A stretch of 12,612 bases of DNA from Azoarcus_F sp036734105 (GCA_036734105.1 DAIMZH010000074.1:1-12612); one strand, 5' to 3'. Shown: positions 1 through 6,239, counted from the first letter of the stretch. The notes: generated by a model from the sequence alone, not told the origin. Translations and numbers: made by a program.

Positions 1-280
1 GGCTCGATGACCAGACTACCCACCTTGAGCGGCCCCCCTCTTGCAGAGCCACATCGGTGCAGCTCAAGCCATCAATCGCAGGATGCGCAATCTGACTGCC
101 CACTTCCAGCTTGAGTTTGAGTGCCGCAGTGACAGCAATCAAGGTTTTCTTGTTGGGGTGTAGAAACCCGTAGTTTCTCGCCCGCCGAAAGCCCTTGGGC
201 AACACATGTTGCAGCAACAGATGTTGGCCGTCACGAGAGAAGTTGGTTGCCTCCGCGATAAAGTAGGTGTTACCGTAGTA
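1..280 (-). pseudogene. IS91-type (Y2) transposase remnant, C-terminal part
   Basis: Read on the minus strand from 280 downward, an open frame gives a peptide containing LLLQHVLPKGFRRARNYGFL followed by HPNKKTL. This is the hallmark C-terminal segment of IS91-like rolling-circle transposases (Y2_Tnp family). The frame is closed upstream by a TGA at 283-281 and has no start, so the N-terminal catalytic part is missing. Near the left edge the expected zinc-ribbon tail (Gly-Gly-Pro-Leu-Lys-Val) is found only after a frame change at a run of six C (plus strand, about 33-38). The element is therefore truncated and frameshifted, and its remainder lies outside the window. Family assignment rests on motif recognition only. 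The fragment ends just before the toxin-antitoxin pair and suggests past mobility of this region. Confidence 0.6.
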
Positions 281-302
281 TCACCATCATTGGAGTTCCG
301 CC

Positions 303-587
303 ATGTCAACGACGTCATTGAAGCTTCCAGAGGGCGTAAAGCTTCTTGCGGTTGCAGCCGCGAAGCACCGGGGTGTCACGCCACACGCCTTCATGGTTGA
401 TGCAATCCGGACGGCAGCAGTAGCCGAACAAAAACGAGCAGCGTTCCTTTTTGATGCGGCGTCATCCAGGGCTGAAGCCATCGAGTCTGGCGAGGGCTAC
501 CCAGCGTCCGAGGTTCATACTTACATTCGAGCGCGTGCTCAGGGCAAAGTTGCTTCTCAGCCAAAGGCCAAGTCTTGGCGCAGCTGA
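303..587 (+). CDS. Ribbon-helix-helix antitoxin (ParD/CopG-like)
   Basis: This 94-aa protein has an N-terminal stretch (residues 5-42, around SLKLPEGVKLLAVAAAKHRG) with the short beta-strand plus two helices expected of a ribbon-helix-helix DNA-binding dimer. It is followed by a polar helical tail (45-94) of the sort that wraps around a ParE-type toxin. The start is ATG 303, with GGAG about seven bases upstream. Its 3' end overlaps the toxin gene by 13 bases, the usual antitoxin-first arrangement, so translation is probably coupled. By family behaviour it should neutralise the toxin and repress its own promoter; the promoter must lie in the roughly 20-100 bases between the transposase remnant and the gene. 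Family level is fairly secure; the exact ParD subtype is not. Confidence 0.75.
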   Translation: MSTTSLKLPEGVKLLAVAAAKHRGVTPHAFMVDAIRTAAVAEQKRAAFLFDAASSRAEAIESGEGYPASEVHTYIRARAQGKVASQPKAKSWRS

Positions 588-871
588 TCTATTCTCGGCA
601 CGCGGTCGCTGATCTTGAACGACTCACCGATTTCCTACTCGAAAAAGAGCCAGCCGCGGCCATGGAAACGGTTGAACTCATTTCGGAGGCAGTACAGATT
701 CTCGAAAATCATCCTTGGGTTGGGCGTTCTGTTGAACAAGGCATGAGAGAGCTGATCATCTCGCGCGGCCAAACAGGCTACGTCGCTTTGTACAGCTACG
801 AGGCGGAGCATGACGCCGTGCTTGTCCTTGCTATTCGACATCAACGCGAAGCCGGCTATGCTCCGAAGTAG
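575..871 (+). CDS. ParE/RelE-superfamily toxin (plasmid-stabilisation type)
   Basis: This 98-aa protein opens with AQLIYSRHAVADLERL, the typical first strand and helix of ParE-like toxins, and ends with IRHQREAGY, a well-known C-terminal signature of that family. ParE toxins poison DNA gyrase, while RelE relatives cleave mRNA; sequence alone does not settle which applies, but IRHQ-R-E-GY favours ParE. The start is TTG at 575, lying inside the antitoxin gene. No ATG closer to the expected N-terminus is in frame, and the protein begins exactly where family members do. A weak start reached by coupling would keep toxin below antitoxin. Length is normal for the family, with no frameshift. Together with the preceding gene this is a complete toxin-antitoxin module flanked by mobile-element debris. 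Confidence 0.8.
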   Translation: MAQLIYSRHAVADLERLTDFLLEKEPAAAMETVELISEAVQILENHPWVGRSVEQGMRELIISRGQTGYVALYSYEAEHDAVLVLAIRHQREAGYAPK

Positions 872-884
872 GCGAGGCGTCGTG

Positions 885-914
885 ATGTCGTGATCGCGAA
901 GCGAGCCACGACAT
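885..914. repeat. Strong hairpin after the toxin gene
   Basis: ATGTCGTG (885-892) pairs perfectly with CACGACAT (907-914). Inside it TCGC (894-897) pairs with GCGA (901-904) around a GAA loop, giving the core GCGAAGC, known as an exceptionally stable mini-hairpin in DNA. It lies 13 bases after the toxin stop codon. There is no T-run on either side, so it is not a classical intrinsic terminator. It could end or protect the toxin-antitoxin mRNA, or be a recombination or REP-like element. Confidence 0.5.
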
Positions 915-946
915 GAACCGGTTGGGTGTCCGGCGTTCTTTTTCCA

Positions 947-1072
947 TCACTGCCTTGTGGCCGAATGAGGCGTGCCAAAAACCGCATCGCCTGCCCGCGG
1001 GTCTTGGCACATCAGGTGGGGCTGGTGGTGGTCGTACGACTGGGAAAGCTGTGCTGGAAAATTTGATGTCAT
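947..1072 (-). CDS. Possible small ORF with strong ribosome-binding site
   Basis: A 41-codon minus-strand frame starts at ATG 1072 and stops with TGA at 949-947. It is preceded, eight bases upstream of the ATG, by GGAGG within GGAGGTGA, a near-perfect Shine-Dalgarno sequence. The predicted peptide (MTSNFPAQLSQSYDHHQPHL...) resembles nothing I recognise and is rich in His, Gln and Pro. The strong ribosome-binding site is the only support; a short frame like this occurs often by chance. It lies between the hairpin and the attC-like palindrome, a setting where integron-cassette small ORFs occur. Confidence 0.2.
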   Translation of the reverse strand: MTSNFPAQLSQSYDHHQPHLMCQDPRAGDAVFGTPHSATRQ

Positions 1073-1122
1073 GCTGGTCACCTCCCATCAGGTCATGCAA
1101 AATAGACCCATCAAAACGATGG

Positions 1123-1198
1123 AGCCCACATGCTGCGCTTGCGGGTTCCCTTCGCGGCTTCGCCGCTGCTGAAGCCCCTGACGTCAAACGTTGGGCGT
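1123..1198 (-). other. attC-like palindrome (degenerate integron recombination site)
   Basis: On the minus strand the segment opens with GCCCAAC (1197-1191), matching the RYYYAAC core box of attC sites, directly after the stop codon of the decayed YoeB gene. It continues with an imperfect stem built from GCGGC-TTC-GCCGC and flanking GAA/TTC and GGG/CCC pairs, and ends at a weak partner box TGTGGGC (1129-1123) where GTTRRRY is expected. Size (about 75 bases), position and stem are attC-like, but the GTT of the right-hand core is lost, so it is probably inactive or a coincidental palindrome. Confidence 0.3.
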
Positions 1199-1199
1199 C

Positions 1200-1425
1200 T
1201 CAATAATGCAAGCGTAACTGAGCAATCAGCAGTGCATCATCCTCAACACGATAAACCATGCGGTGCTCATCAGTTATGCGGCGTGACCAATGCGTAGTTT
1301 CAGCAGACCATCCCATTTCAATCGCCTTCGAAGAGAGTTGGCTTGCAATGCAGGACAGCTATGATCTGTGGCATGCCAGCAAGAGCATTCAACTGGATAG
1401 AGTAGAAAAAGTTGAACTAGCCGCT
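1200..1425 (-). pseudogene. Decayed YoeB/Txe-family mRNA interferase toxin
   Basis: The minus strand just upstream of the TGA at 1202-1200 encodes HWSRRITDEHRMVYRVEDD, then ALLIAQLRLHY and the stop. This is the conserved C-terminal half of YoeB toxins, including the terminal His-Tyr used in mRNA cleavage. Going upstream, further YoeB-like pieces appear only in other frames: LFEGD (about 1330), then WHATD and LQAN (about 1345-1380). The gene therefore carries at least two frameshifts and no usable start near 1420. No YefM antitoxin is recognisable upstream, as the racemase gene begins at 1485 on the other strand. It is a dead toxin gene; the family call is good for the C-terminal half and weaker for the rest. 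Confidence 0.55.
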
Positions 1426-1484
1426 GCATAATCCGGCGCAACTGTTTGCGCTTGTGGCGCGTTGCTGTATCCGGAGAAGAGTGA

Positions 1485-2183
1485 GTGAAGACAATTGGCC
1501 TGATAGGCGGCATGAGTTGGGAGTCCACCGTGCCGTATTACCGGCAGATCAACGAGACGATCAAGGCGCGGCTGGGTGGGCTGCATTCGGCCAGGCTGGT
1601 GCTCTATAGCGTTGATTTTCACGATATCGAGGCGCTTCAGCGCGCTGGTGACTGGCAGGGCGCGGGGGAGATTCTGGCCCAGGCGGCGAGATCACTTGAG
1701 GCGGCCAGGGCAGACTTTCTGGTGCTGTGTACCAACACCATGCACAAGCTTGCGCCGACGATCGAGGCAAGCGTTTCGATTCCGCTGTTGCATATCGCGG
1801 ATGCAACTGCTGGTGAGGTCCTGCAGGCGGGGCATTCGGTGGTCGGTCTGCTTGGCACGCGGTTCACGATGGAGCAGGCTTTCTACCGCGACCGATTGAC
1901 CGAAAAGCACGGCTTGCAGGTCGTGGTGCCGGATGCGGAGGACCGGGCGATCATTCACCGCGTAATTTACGACGAACTCTGCCTCGGCATGGTTCGCGCC
2001 GAATCCCGGCAGGAGTTCCGGCGCATCATGAACGATCTGGCACGTCAAGGTGCGCAGGCAGTCATCCTCGGTTGCACCGAGATCACGCTGCTGGTGGGTG
2101 CGGAGGATTGCGCGGTGCCGCTGTTCGACACCACCGCAATCCATGCGCGGGCGGCTGCCGAGCGGGCCTTGGAGGATGTCTGA
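1485..2183 (+). CDS. Aspartate/glutamate racemase-family protein (YgeA-like)
   Basis: This 232-aa protein begins KTIGLIGGMSWESTVPYYR, the signature N-terminus of the YgeA-type Asp/Glu racemase family. The two catalytic cysteines of the cofactor-independent two-base mechanism are present in their usual contexts: Cys82 in LCTNTMHK and Cys197 in LGCTEI. Length matches the family (about 230). It should interconvert L- and D-amino acids in the cytoplasm; substrate cannot be read from sequence, since relatives act on Asp, Glu or a broad set. The start is GTG 1485, with GGAGAAG six bases upstream; the conserved GLIGGMS motif follows at once, leaving no room for a later start. Its TGA overlaps the ATG of the next gene by one base, so the two are translationally coupled. 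Confidence 0.88.
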   Translation: MKTIGLIGGMSWESTVPYYRQINETIKARLGGLHSARLVLYSVDFHDIEALQRAGDWQGAGEILAQAARSLEAARADFLVLCTNTMHKLAPTIEASVSIPLLHIADATAGEVLQAGHSVVGLLGTRFTMEQAFYRDRLTEKHGLQVVVPDAEDRAIIHRVIYDELCLGMVRAESRQEFRRIMNDLARQGAQAVILGCTEITLLVGAEDCAVPLFDTTAIHARAAAERALEDV

Positions 2184-3331
2184 TGGTTTTCCGTCGGCCG
2201 GTGAGCAGGATGGAAGCCAGGTTTTCACCAGACGAGGCAATCCGGGACCTTCGGCCGGACGATCATGCTGATGTTGCTGCACTCGCGGGGGAGTCCTTTC
2301 CGGTGTCGCAGGCGCGATTCGTGGCGCCGGGTGGCGCGGGTGGCAAGGTCATCACGGTCGATGGCAAGGTGGTGGCTGTCTCGCTGTTGCGCATCTTCAC
2401 CTTGCCGAGTGGGCGCAGGATCGGTTTCATCGCGTGGCTGATGACACACCCACGGTGTCGCGGCCGCGGCCTTGCCATGAAGCTGGTCGAGGCGAGCACT
2501 GCCCACTTGCGAACGCAACAATGCGAAGCCGTGGTGACCGACGTGGAAGGCTACAACACTGCGTCGGCCAACGTGTTTCATCGAGCTGGCTACCAACGTC
2601 AAACGACTTGGCGACAGTTTCGACGCTGGAATCCACTGGATGCGTTGTGGTTGTGGGTGAGGAGTGGCTACGCCATCGACCCGGGGCATTTTCTGTGGGT
2701 GGCGGACGCGCCGCCCTGTTCGGCTTCGTCGTGGTGGAGCTGGATGGCTGCGACCCTGCTAAACACGGTGCTGGCACTTTTTGCACTGTCGTTGGGTGGT
2801 GGTGTGTTTCTCGGGGGCCAGGTGACTCTGCCTTCGTTGACGACAGTCGCTGCCTTTTGGGTGGGTGTGGTCGGCCTGCTCGGCGTGCGTGAGCTCGGCA
2901 TGCGCCTGGTTGCTGCGAGACACCGGCAACCGCTCGAGTATCGCGCATGGTCGGGAGGTTGTGGCATGGCGTTGTTGATCGCGATCGGCTTCGGCAAGAC
3001 CCTGCCTTTGCCGGGCAACCTGTATCCGCCCGGTGATGGCTGGACTACGCGTGACTATCGGGCCGTGCTGGGGCAGGGCGCCATTGTCAGTGCCTTGTTG
3101 ATGGCCAGCCTGATCCTGGCGGGCTCGTGGGCAAGAGCTGCAGAGGGTGGCGGCTTTGTCGCCGAACTGGGCCTTGCGCTGATGTTCGTTGGCAAGCCTT
3201 TGCTGGTGTTCGACACCCTGGTCGCGATCGCGCCCTTCGAGGGTTTCAACAGCCGACATCTGCGGGACTACAATCGAGCGGTTTGGGTCACGCTGTCTTT
3301 GCTGGCGGCAGGCGTGTTTCTCTGGGCCTGA
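2183..3331 (+). CDS. GNAT N-acetyltransferase fused to a site-2-protease-like membrane domain
   Basis: I start this 382-aa protein at ATG 2183: it overlaps the racemase stop as TGATG and has GGAGG seven bases upstream. The frame stays open further upstream, but inside the racemase gene. Residues 15-150 form a GNAT fold: acetyl-CoA pyrophosphate loop R91-C-R-G-R-G-L-A (motif A) and N125-x-x-S-x-x-x-F-H-R-A-G-Y (motif B). Residues 185-382 hold about four to five hydrophobic segments (near 187-211, 217-235, 257-271, 297-316, 326-350 and 366-382). R236-E-L-G-M followed by RLVAARH, then FGKTLPLPGN, then APFEGFNSRHLRDYNRAVW match in order the HExxH helix, the mid region and the PLDG-x(n)-N-x-x-x-W region of M50 proteases. 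Both His of HExxH and the Asp of DG are replaced, so proteolysis is unlikely. The acetyl acceptor is unknown. The GNAT call is firm; the protease-like call is motif reading. Confidence 0.8.
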   Translation: MVFRRPVSRMEARFSPDEAIRDLRPDDHADVAALAGESFPVSQARFVAPGGAGGKVITVDGKVVAVSLLRIFTLPSGRRIGFIAWLMTHPRCRGRGLAMKLVEASTAHLRTQQCEAVVTDVEGYNTASANVFHRAGYQRQTTWRQFRRWNPLDALWLWVRSGYAIDPGHFLWVADAPPCSASSWWSWMAATLLNTVLALFALSLGGGVFLGGQVTLPSLTTVAAFWVGVVGLLGVRELGMRLVAARHRQPLEYRAWSGGCGMALLIAIGFGKTLPLPGNLYPPGDGWTTRDYRAVLGQGAIVSALLMASLILAGSWARAAEGGGFVAELGLALMFVGKPLLVFDTLVAIAPFEGFNSRHLRDYNRAVWVTLSLLAAGVFLWA

Positions 3332-3359
3332 CTTGCCTCATGGAAGTCGGTTGCTTTCC

Positions 3360-3383
3360 GGGGCGCGGGGCGGGGGGTGTGGG
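3360..3383 (+). other. G-quadruplex-capable tract between convergent genes
   Basis: Four G-runs (GGGG, GGGG, GGGGGG, GGG) separated by loops of 3, 1 and 3 bases satisfy the standard intramolecular G-quadruplex pattern on the plus strand. It fills the 55-base gap between the 3' ends of the GNAT fusion gene and the CBS gene. No ordinary hairpin-plus-T terminator is visible there, so the tract could help end or stall transcription. That role is inference. Confidence 0.5.
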
Positions 3384-3386
3384 TGA

Positions 3387-3809
3387 TCAGCCGATGCGCT
3401 CCCACAGGCTGGTTTCGTCTTCAAAGTGATCCAGCTCCAGGCCTTTGAAGTCGCCGCGTGACACAATGCCGACAATGTCGCCAGCCTTTACGATGGGCAG
3501 ATGCCGGAAACCGCCATCGCTCATCAGGCGCAGGGCTTCGATGGCGGTCGCGTCAGGGGAGATGGTCACCGGTTCACTGGTCATGACCCCGGAAAGAGCT
3601 GTGGCGGCCGGGTCCAGACCTTCGGCCAGTGCGCGCACTGCATCGCGGCCGGTAAAAATGCCGACGAGCGTTTTGCCGTCCTCGGCAATCAGCACCGCAC
3701 CGACACGACGCTCCCACATGCACTGGCAAGCCTTGCGCACGGTTTCCGTGCTGGGCAACACCAATGGATTCTGATCTTCAACGATCAGGGCGAGTTTACG
3801 GTTTGTCAT
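3387..3809 (-). CDS. CBS-domain pair protein
   Basis: A stand-alone protein of 140 aa made of two CBS motifs: residues about 8-63, ending VGIFTGRDAVRAL, and 73-126, ending IVGIVSRGDFKGL. The G-I-x-T/S-x-x-D strings (Thr53/Asp56, Ser117/Asp120) are the residues that usually contact adenosine-nucleotide ribose and phosphate, so both sites look able to bind AMP/ATP or a related ligand. The start is ATG 3809: a perfect AGGAGG lies seven bases upstream, whereas the in-frame ATG eight codons earlier lies upstream of that ribosome-binding site. No signal peptide or membrane segment. Such proteins act as energy or ligand sensors regulating a partner; no partner is evident here, and the gene stands alone, convergent with the GNAT gene and divergent from the sigma-28 promoter region. 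Confidence 0.9.
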   Translation of the reverse strand: MTNRKLALIVEDQNPLVLPSTETVRKACQCMWERRVGAVLIAEDGKTLVGIFTGRDAVRALAEGLDPAATALSGVMTSEPVTISPDATAIEALRLMSDGGFRHLPIVKAGDIVGIVSRGDFKGLELDHFEDETSLWERIG

Positions 3810-3964
3810 GGTAAGACCTCCTGGATTATTCATCCTCGTTCAGTCTAGGCCTTTTGGTGTGGGCGCTTCATGAGGTGGATCAACAAGTGCTTGTTCCGTT
3901 TCGGTTCGCACCGGTTGGTAAGCGCAAGCTGAATTCTGTCATCGTAAAACTGACTCGGGTTTGA

Positions 3965-4015
3965 AGCCTCGCCCTTCAGGGCGAAGCGAAGGCTGGAACC
4001 CCGGCCTGAAGGCCT
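3965..4015. repeat. Pair of tetraloop hairpins in the intergenic region
   Basis: TCGCCC-ttca-GGGCGA (3969-3984), with outer arms AGCC (3965-3968) and GGCT (3991-3994), is followed by GGCC-tgaa-GGCC (4003-4014). The two loops are complementary to each other. They resemble REP-type repeats or the subterminal hairpins of IS200/IS605 elements, but no transposase or TnpB gene is next to them. Confidence 0.4.
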
Positions 4016-4282
4016 GTTGCTAATCCGTTGCTGCGCTAGCCCGATAAATGGCCAATCCGGCGCTGTTTGCGTGTCGAATGTTCTGACCCTGATCAAGCGC
4101 GGGCATCTTGCGATGCATTATCCTGCAGCTTGCTGCCCTGCAACAGCCCTGCAAGGTGTTGTGAGATTTTACGGGGAGGTATGCACGAAAAAGTCTGGAC
4201 AGATTGCCGCAGTGCAGGAAGTATTGCCCAGTCGAGGGCTTGCATCGTGTATTTCGTAAGTCATAGCATTGTTACAATCTGT
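4016..4282. other. Intergenic DNA without a recognisable gene
   Basis: I see no convincing gene here. A 43-codon frame from ATG 4181 has a GGGGAGG only one or two bases upstream, too close to serve it, and no recognisable product. CCTGCA occurs three times (4122, 4137, 4148) at uneven spacing. Since the region lies directly upstream of a flagellar-type promoter, it may hold regulatory sites, but none can be named. Confidence 0.3.
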
Positions 4283-4309
4283 TCAAGAACGGAGCAGATC
4301 AGCCGATAG
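4283..4309 (+). promoter_or_regulatory. Sigma-28 (FliA) promoter
   Basis: TCAA (4283-4286), a spacer of exactly 15 bases, then GCCGATAG (4302-4309) matches the flagellar/chemotaxis sigma-28 consensus TAAA/TCAA-N15-GCCGATAA with a single deviation in the -10 box. It faces right toward cheY. Transcription would start near 4316. Without the insertion sequence the untranslated leader to cheY would be about 140 bases; with it the gene is about 1.9 kb away. Confidence 0.75.
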
Positions 4310-4396
4310 ATCAACCAAGGCAAGCGATAAGTGGGTAGACTCATTCGCATTGATCACGCGATCACGGTTTCATGCGGTGAGTCAGGACACGACAAC

Positions 4397-4414
4397 GACG
4401 CTGTAGAAAAACCC
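4397..4414 (+). repeat. IS left terminal inverted repeat
   Basis: An 18-base sequence identical to the reverse complement of 6157-6174. Similarity drops immediately inside it, and outside only a possible AAC direct repeat is shared, so these bases define the element's left end. Confidence 0.93.
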
Positions 4415-4539
4415 CATTCCGCATCTCCGCCGCGCCCAAAACCGAATTCTTTTCAGTCCAGCGCGCACCGTGTCGCGAAATGTTCAATTTCAAGTTGTTC
4501 AAGTTTTCCCTCTTCGTTTGACGTTCAAATCGCCCTCAT

Positions 4540-4560
4540 CCGACTAAATCGGCGGTTTTT
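4540..4560 (+). terminator. Possible weak rho-independent terminator inside the IS, reading rightward
   Basis: CCGA-ctaaa-TCGG (4540-4552) is followed by CGG and five T. The stem is only four pairs, so efficiency is doubtful. It faces transcription entering the IS from the left, including that from the sigma-28 promoter, and lies just downstream of the end of the opposing transposase gene. Confidence 0.3.
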
Positions 4561-4573
4561 CGCGCATTCCGTC

Positions 4574-6097
4574 TCATCCCGCATACCCGTGATGCGCCAG
4601 TTTCTCGATGTTGTGCACCAGGCAATACAGTTTCCATTGCCCATCTACCTTCTTCTGTCCACGTAGGGTAAACCGATCCAGGCGTTTGTTGCCACGGGTA
4701 TTGCCGAACACCGGTTCCACCGTCGCGAAGCGCCAGGTGATCATGCGTTTGCCCGCCGCACCGTCGATCTTCTGCTTCATCCGGTCTGTGTGGCTCTCTC
4801 TCCCCAGCGCCTTGCCCAGAAAGAATGCGACCTGTCGGGTCTGGGTCTTCTGCGGCGTGCGCAGACACCGGGTTCTCAGTTCGCATGGCAAGCAATCCTG
4901 CTTCGCCCCCTGGAACTTCATCGCCGCAAAGCCGTTGATCGTGCAGTGGCCGCCATTACCGTACAGCCGCTTGCCGGCCGGGCAGATACAGGATTTTTGT
5001 TCAAGGTTGAACTGGAAGTCCTGAGGCTTGAAGTGGCAAGCCTTCTTTGACGGCGTACCGCGCTTGTCGTGCAAGGGATCGGGCTTGGCCTTGTGTGCTT
5101 CCTGGCCGGCATAGCGTTCATCCCGTTGGCGATAGCCGTTGTCCGGGATGTAGGCATCGACCTTGTCCGCCGCCAGTTGTTTGAGATTCGCTTCCGAGTG
5201 ATAACCGGCATCGGCGGTGATGATCGTCGCCGCAGTACGGAAAGGGGCGGTAGCCTCCACCACCGGGATCAGCAACTCCTGTTCGCTGCCGGTTCCGTGC
5301 GCTTGCGCGTCGATGACAATCTGGTGTTTGGCATCCACCGCCGACACCCCGGTATACCCCTGGATGACGCCCTTGCTGGTGGCCATCTTCGCCGACTCGT
5401 TGTCGGTGCGGTTGGAGAGTCGCACCTTGCCTTTGCTGCCCTTGCGGTCTTCCGGATGCTTCTCCAGCCAATCGCGCAGTTGCTTCGCCTCACGTTGCAG
5501 GCGTTCCAGGCTGCGCGCTTCGCGCTGGGCATCGGAATCGGTATTCGCCGCATCGACATCGCGATGTTTATCCAGCATCTTCTTCGCCGCCTTCTCCATC
5601 TTCTCGGCCTGACGCTGGAAATCAGCCCGCGTACCGGACCGGGCCTTGCTGGCATTACTGGGCAGCTTGACGCCATCGATGGCAAACATCTCGCGCCCGA
5701 TCAGGCCTTGCCTGTCACAGACCGTCAACACCTGGGCGAACAACTTGGCGGTGAGATCACCCAGGTCGGAGACGAAAGCGGCCAGGGTGGTGAAGTTGGG
5801 CTGACTGTCACCAGAGACAGCGATGAACAGCACATTGTCGCGACACACCGCTTCGATCTTGCGGCTGGAGACGATGCCGCGACTGTAGGCGAGGAGGACG
5901 ATCTTGAGGAGAACGGCGGGGTCGTAGGCGGGCGCGCCTTCGATGTCGTTCTTGTAGCGGGTGTGGAAGGGGGCGAGGTCGAGTTCGTGATCGATCAGGT
6001 AACACAGGGCATATTCGAAACTGCCGGGCTGCACCTGTTTGTCGAAGTCCACCGGCAATAGCTTCAGGCCCTTGTGGATCGGCTTGTAACGCGGCAT
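4574..6097 (-). CDS. IS1182-family DDE transposase
   Basis: An intact transposase of 507 aa. The N-terminal DUF772-type DNA-binding region (about residues 15-125, with DPAVLLKIVLLAYSRGI) precedes a DDE nuclease core: Asp141 (FAIDGVKLPSNAS), Asp296 (IITADAGYHSEANLK) and Glu461 (TVEPVFGNTRGNKRLDRF). A charged coiled-coil insert (about 158-215, many Lys/Glu/Arg) and a Cys-rich stretch (C370, C372, C385, C402, C405, C411), possibly a zinc knuckle, are typical of the IS1182 group. It starts at ATG 6097, with GGGAGG about nine bases upstream, and reads away from cheY. It cuts and joins the IS ends at 4397 and 6174. Length is normal and there are no frameshifts, so the protein should be functional. 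The exact IS name cannot be given without a database. Confidence 0.93.
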   Translation of the reverse strand: MPRYKPIHKGLKLLPVDFDKQVQPGSFEYALCYLIDHELDLAPFHTRYKNDIEGAPAYDPAVLLKIVLLAYSRGIVSSRKIEAVCRDNVLFIAVSGDSQPNFTTLAAFVSDLGDLTAKLFAQVLTVCDRQGLIGREMFAIDGVKLPSNASKARSGTRADFQRQAEKMEKAAKKMLDKHRDVDAANTDSDAQREARSLERLQREAKQLRDWLEKHPEDRKGSKGKVRLSNRTDNESAKMATSKGVIQGYTGVSAVDAKHQIVIDAQAHGTGSEQELLIPVVEATAPFRTAATIITADAGYHSEANLKQLAADKVDAYIPDNGYRQRDERYAGQEAHKAKPDPLHDKRGTPSKKACHFKPQDFQFNLEQKSCICPAGKRLYGNGGHCTINGFAAMKFQGAKQDCLPCELRTRCLRTPQKTQTRQVAFFLGKALGRESHTDRMKQKIDGAAGKRMITWRFATVEPVFGNTRGNKRLDRFTLRGQKKVDGQWKLYCLVHNIEKLAHHGYAG

Positions 6098-6156
6098 CGG
6101 TTGCGCCTCCCTGGGCGATGGCTGACGGCGGAATTATCGCCGAAGTCCGATTTCTT

Positions 6157-6174
6157 GGGTTTTTCTACAGCGTC
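6157..6174 (-). repeat. IS right terminal inverted repeat
   Basis: Reverse complement of 4397-4414 over all 18 bases. It lies 59 bases upstream of the transposase start codon, so the transposase promoter must overlap or lie just inside it. The host sequence resumes at 6175 (AAC, then GCTTGGCTAAGC). Confidence 0.93.
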
Positions 6175-6239
6175 AACGCTTGGCTAAGCGGATCTTGCTG
6201 GACTGCAACCCGGAATATTGAAAGTCTGACAAGGACGTA

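Larger units (their letters stand above)
4397..6174 (-). mobile_element. Complete IS1182-like insertion sequence
   Basis: The element is 1778 bp, bounded by perfect 18-bp inverted repeats (GACGCTGTAGAAAAACCC at the left, its reverse complement at the right), and carries one transposase gene on the minus strand. The trinucleotide AAC flanks both ends (4394-4396 and 6175-6177) and may be a short target duplication, though three bases could match by chance. The 160 bases between the left repeat and the transposase stop are non-coding. Because ends and gene are intact, the insertion looks recent and may still be active. It is inserted between a sigma-28 promoter and cheY. Confidence 0.93.

Noticed and set aside
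913..1206. Plus-strand frame of 97 codons between the toxin gene and the YoeB remnant
   Set aside because: No ribosome-binding site, no family resemblance, and it runs through the hairpin and attC-like palindrome.
2072..2182. Upstream extension of the GNAT fusion protein by 37 codons
   Set aside because: It lies entirely inside the racemase gene; ATG 2183 has a good GGAGG and the stop-start overlap typical of coupling.
3810..3833. Longer CBS protein starting at the ATG eight codons upstream
   Set aside because: That start would place the perfect AGGAGG inside the coding region; ATG 3809 is correctly spaced from it.
4122..4153. Three CCTGCA repeats as an iteron or operator array
   Set aside because: Spacing is uneven (15 and 11 bases) and the unit is only six bases; chance is a sufficient explanation.
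4181..4312. Small gene from ATG 4181
   Set aside because: The G-rich ribosome-binding sequence is too close to the ATG, the peptide is unrecognisable, and the frame runs through the sigma-28 promoter.
5069..6061. Long plus-strand frame of 330 codons opposite the transposase
   Set aside because: Antisense shadow of the GC-rich transposase gene; composition (runs of Leu/Arg/Gly) fits no family, and the minus strand has clear DDE motifs.
6155..6219. Hybrid outward promoter made by the IS right end for cheY
   Set aside because: TTGGGT or TTGCTG can be proposed as -35 boxes but no TATAAT-like hexamer sits at 16-18 bases from either.
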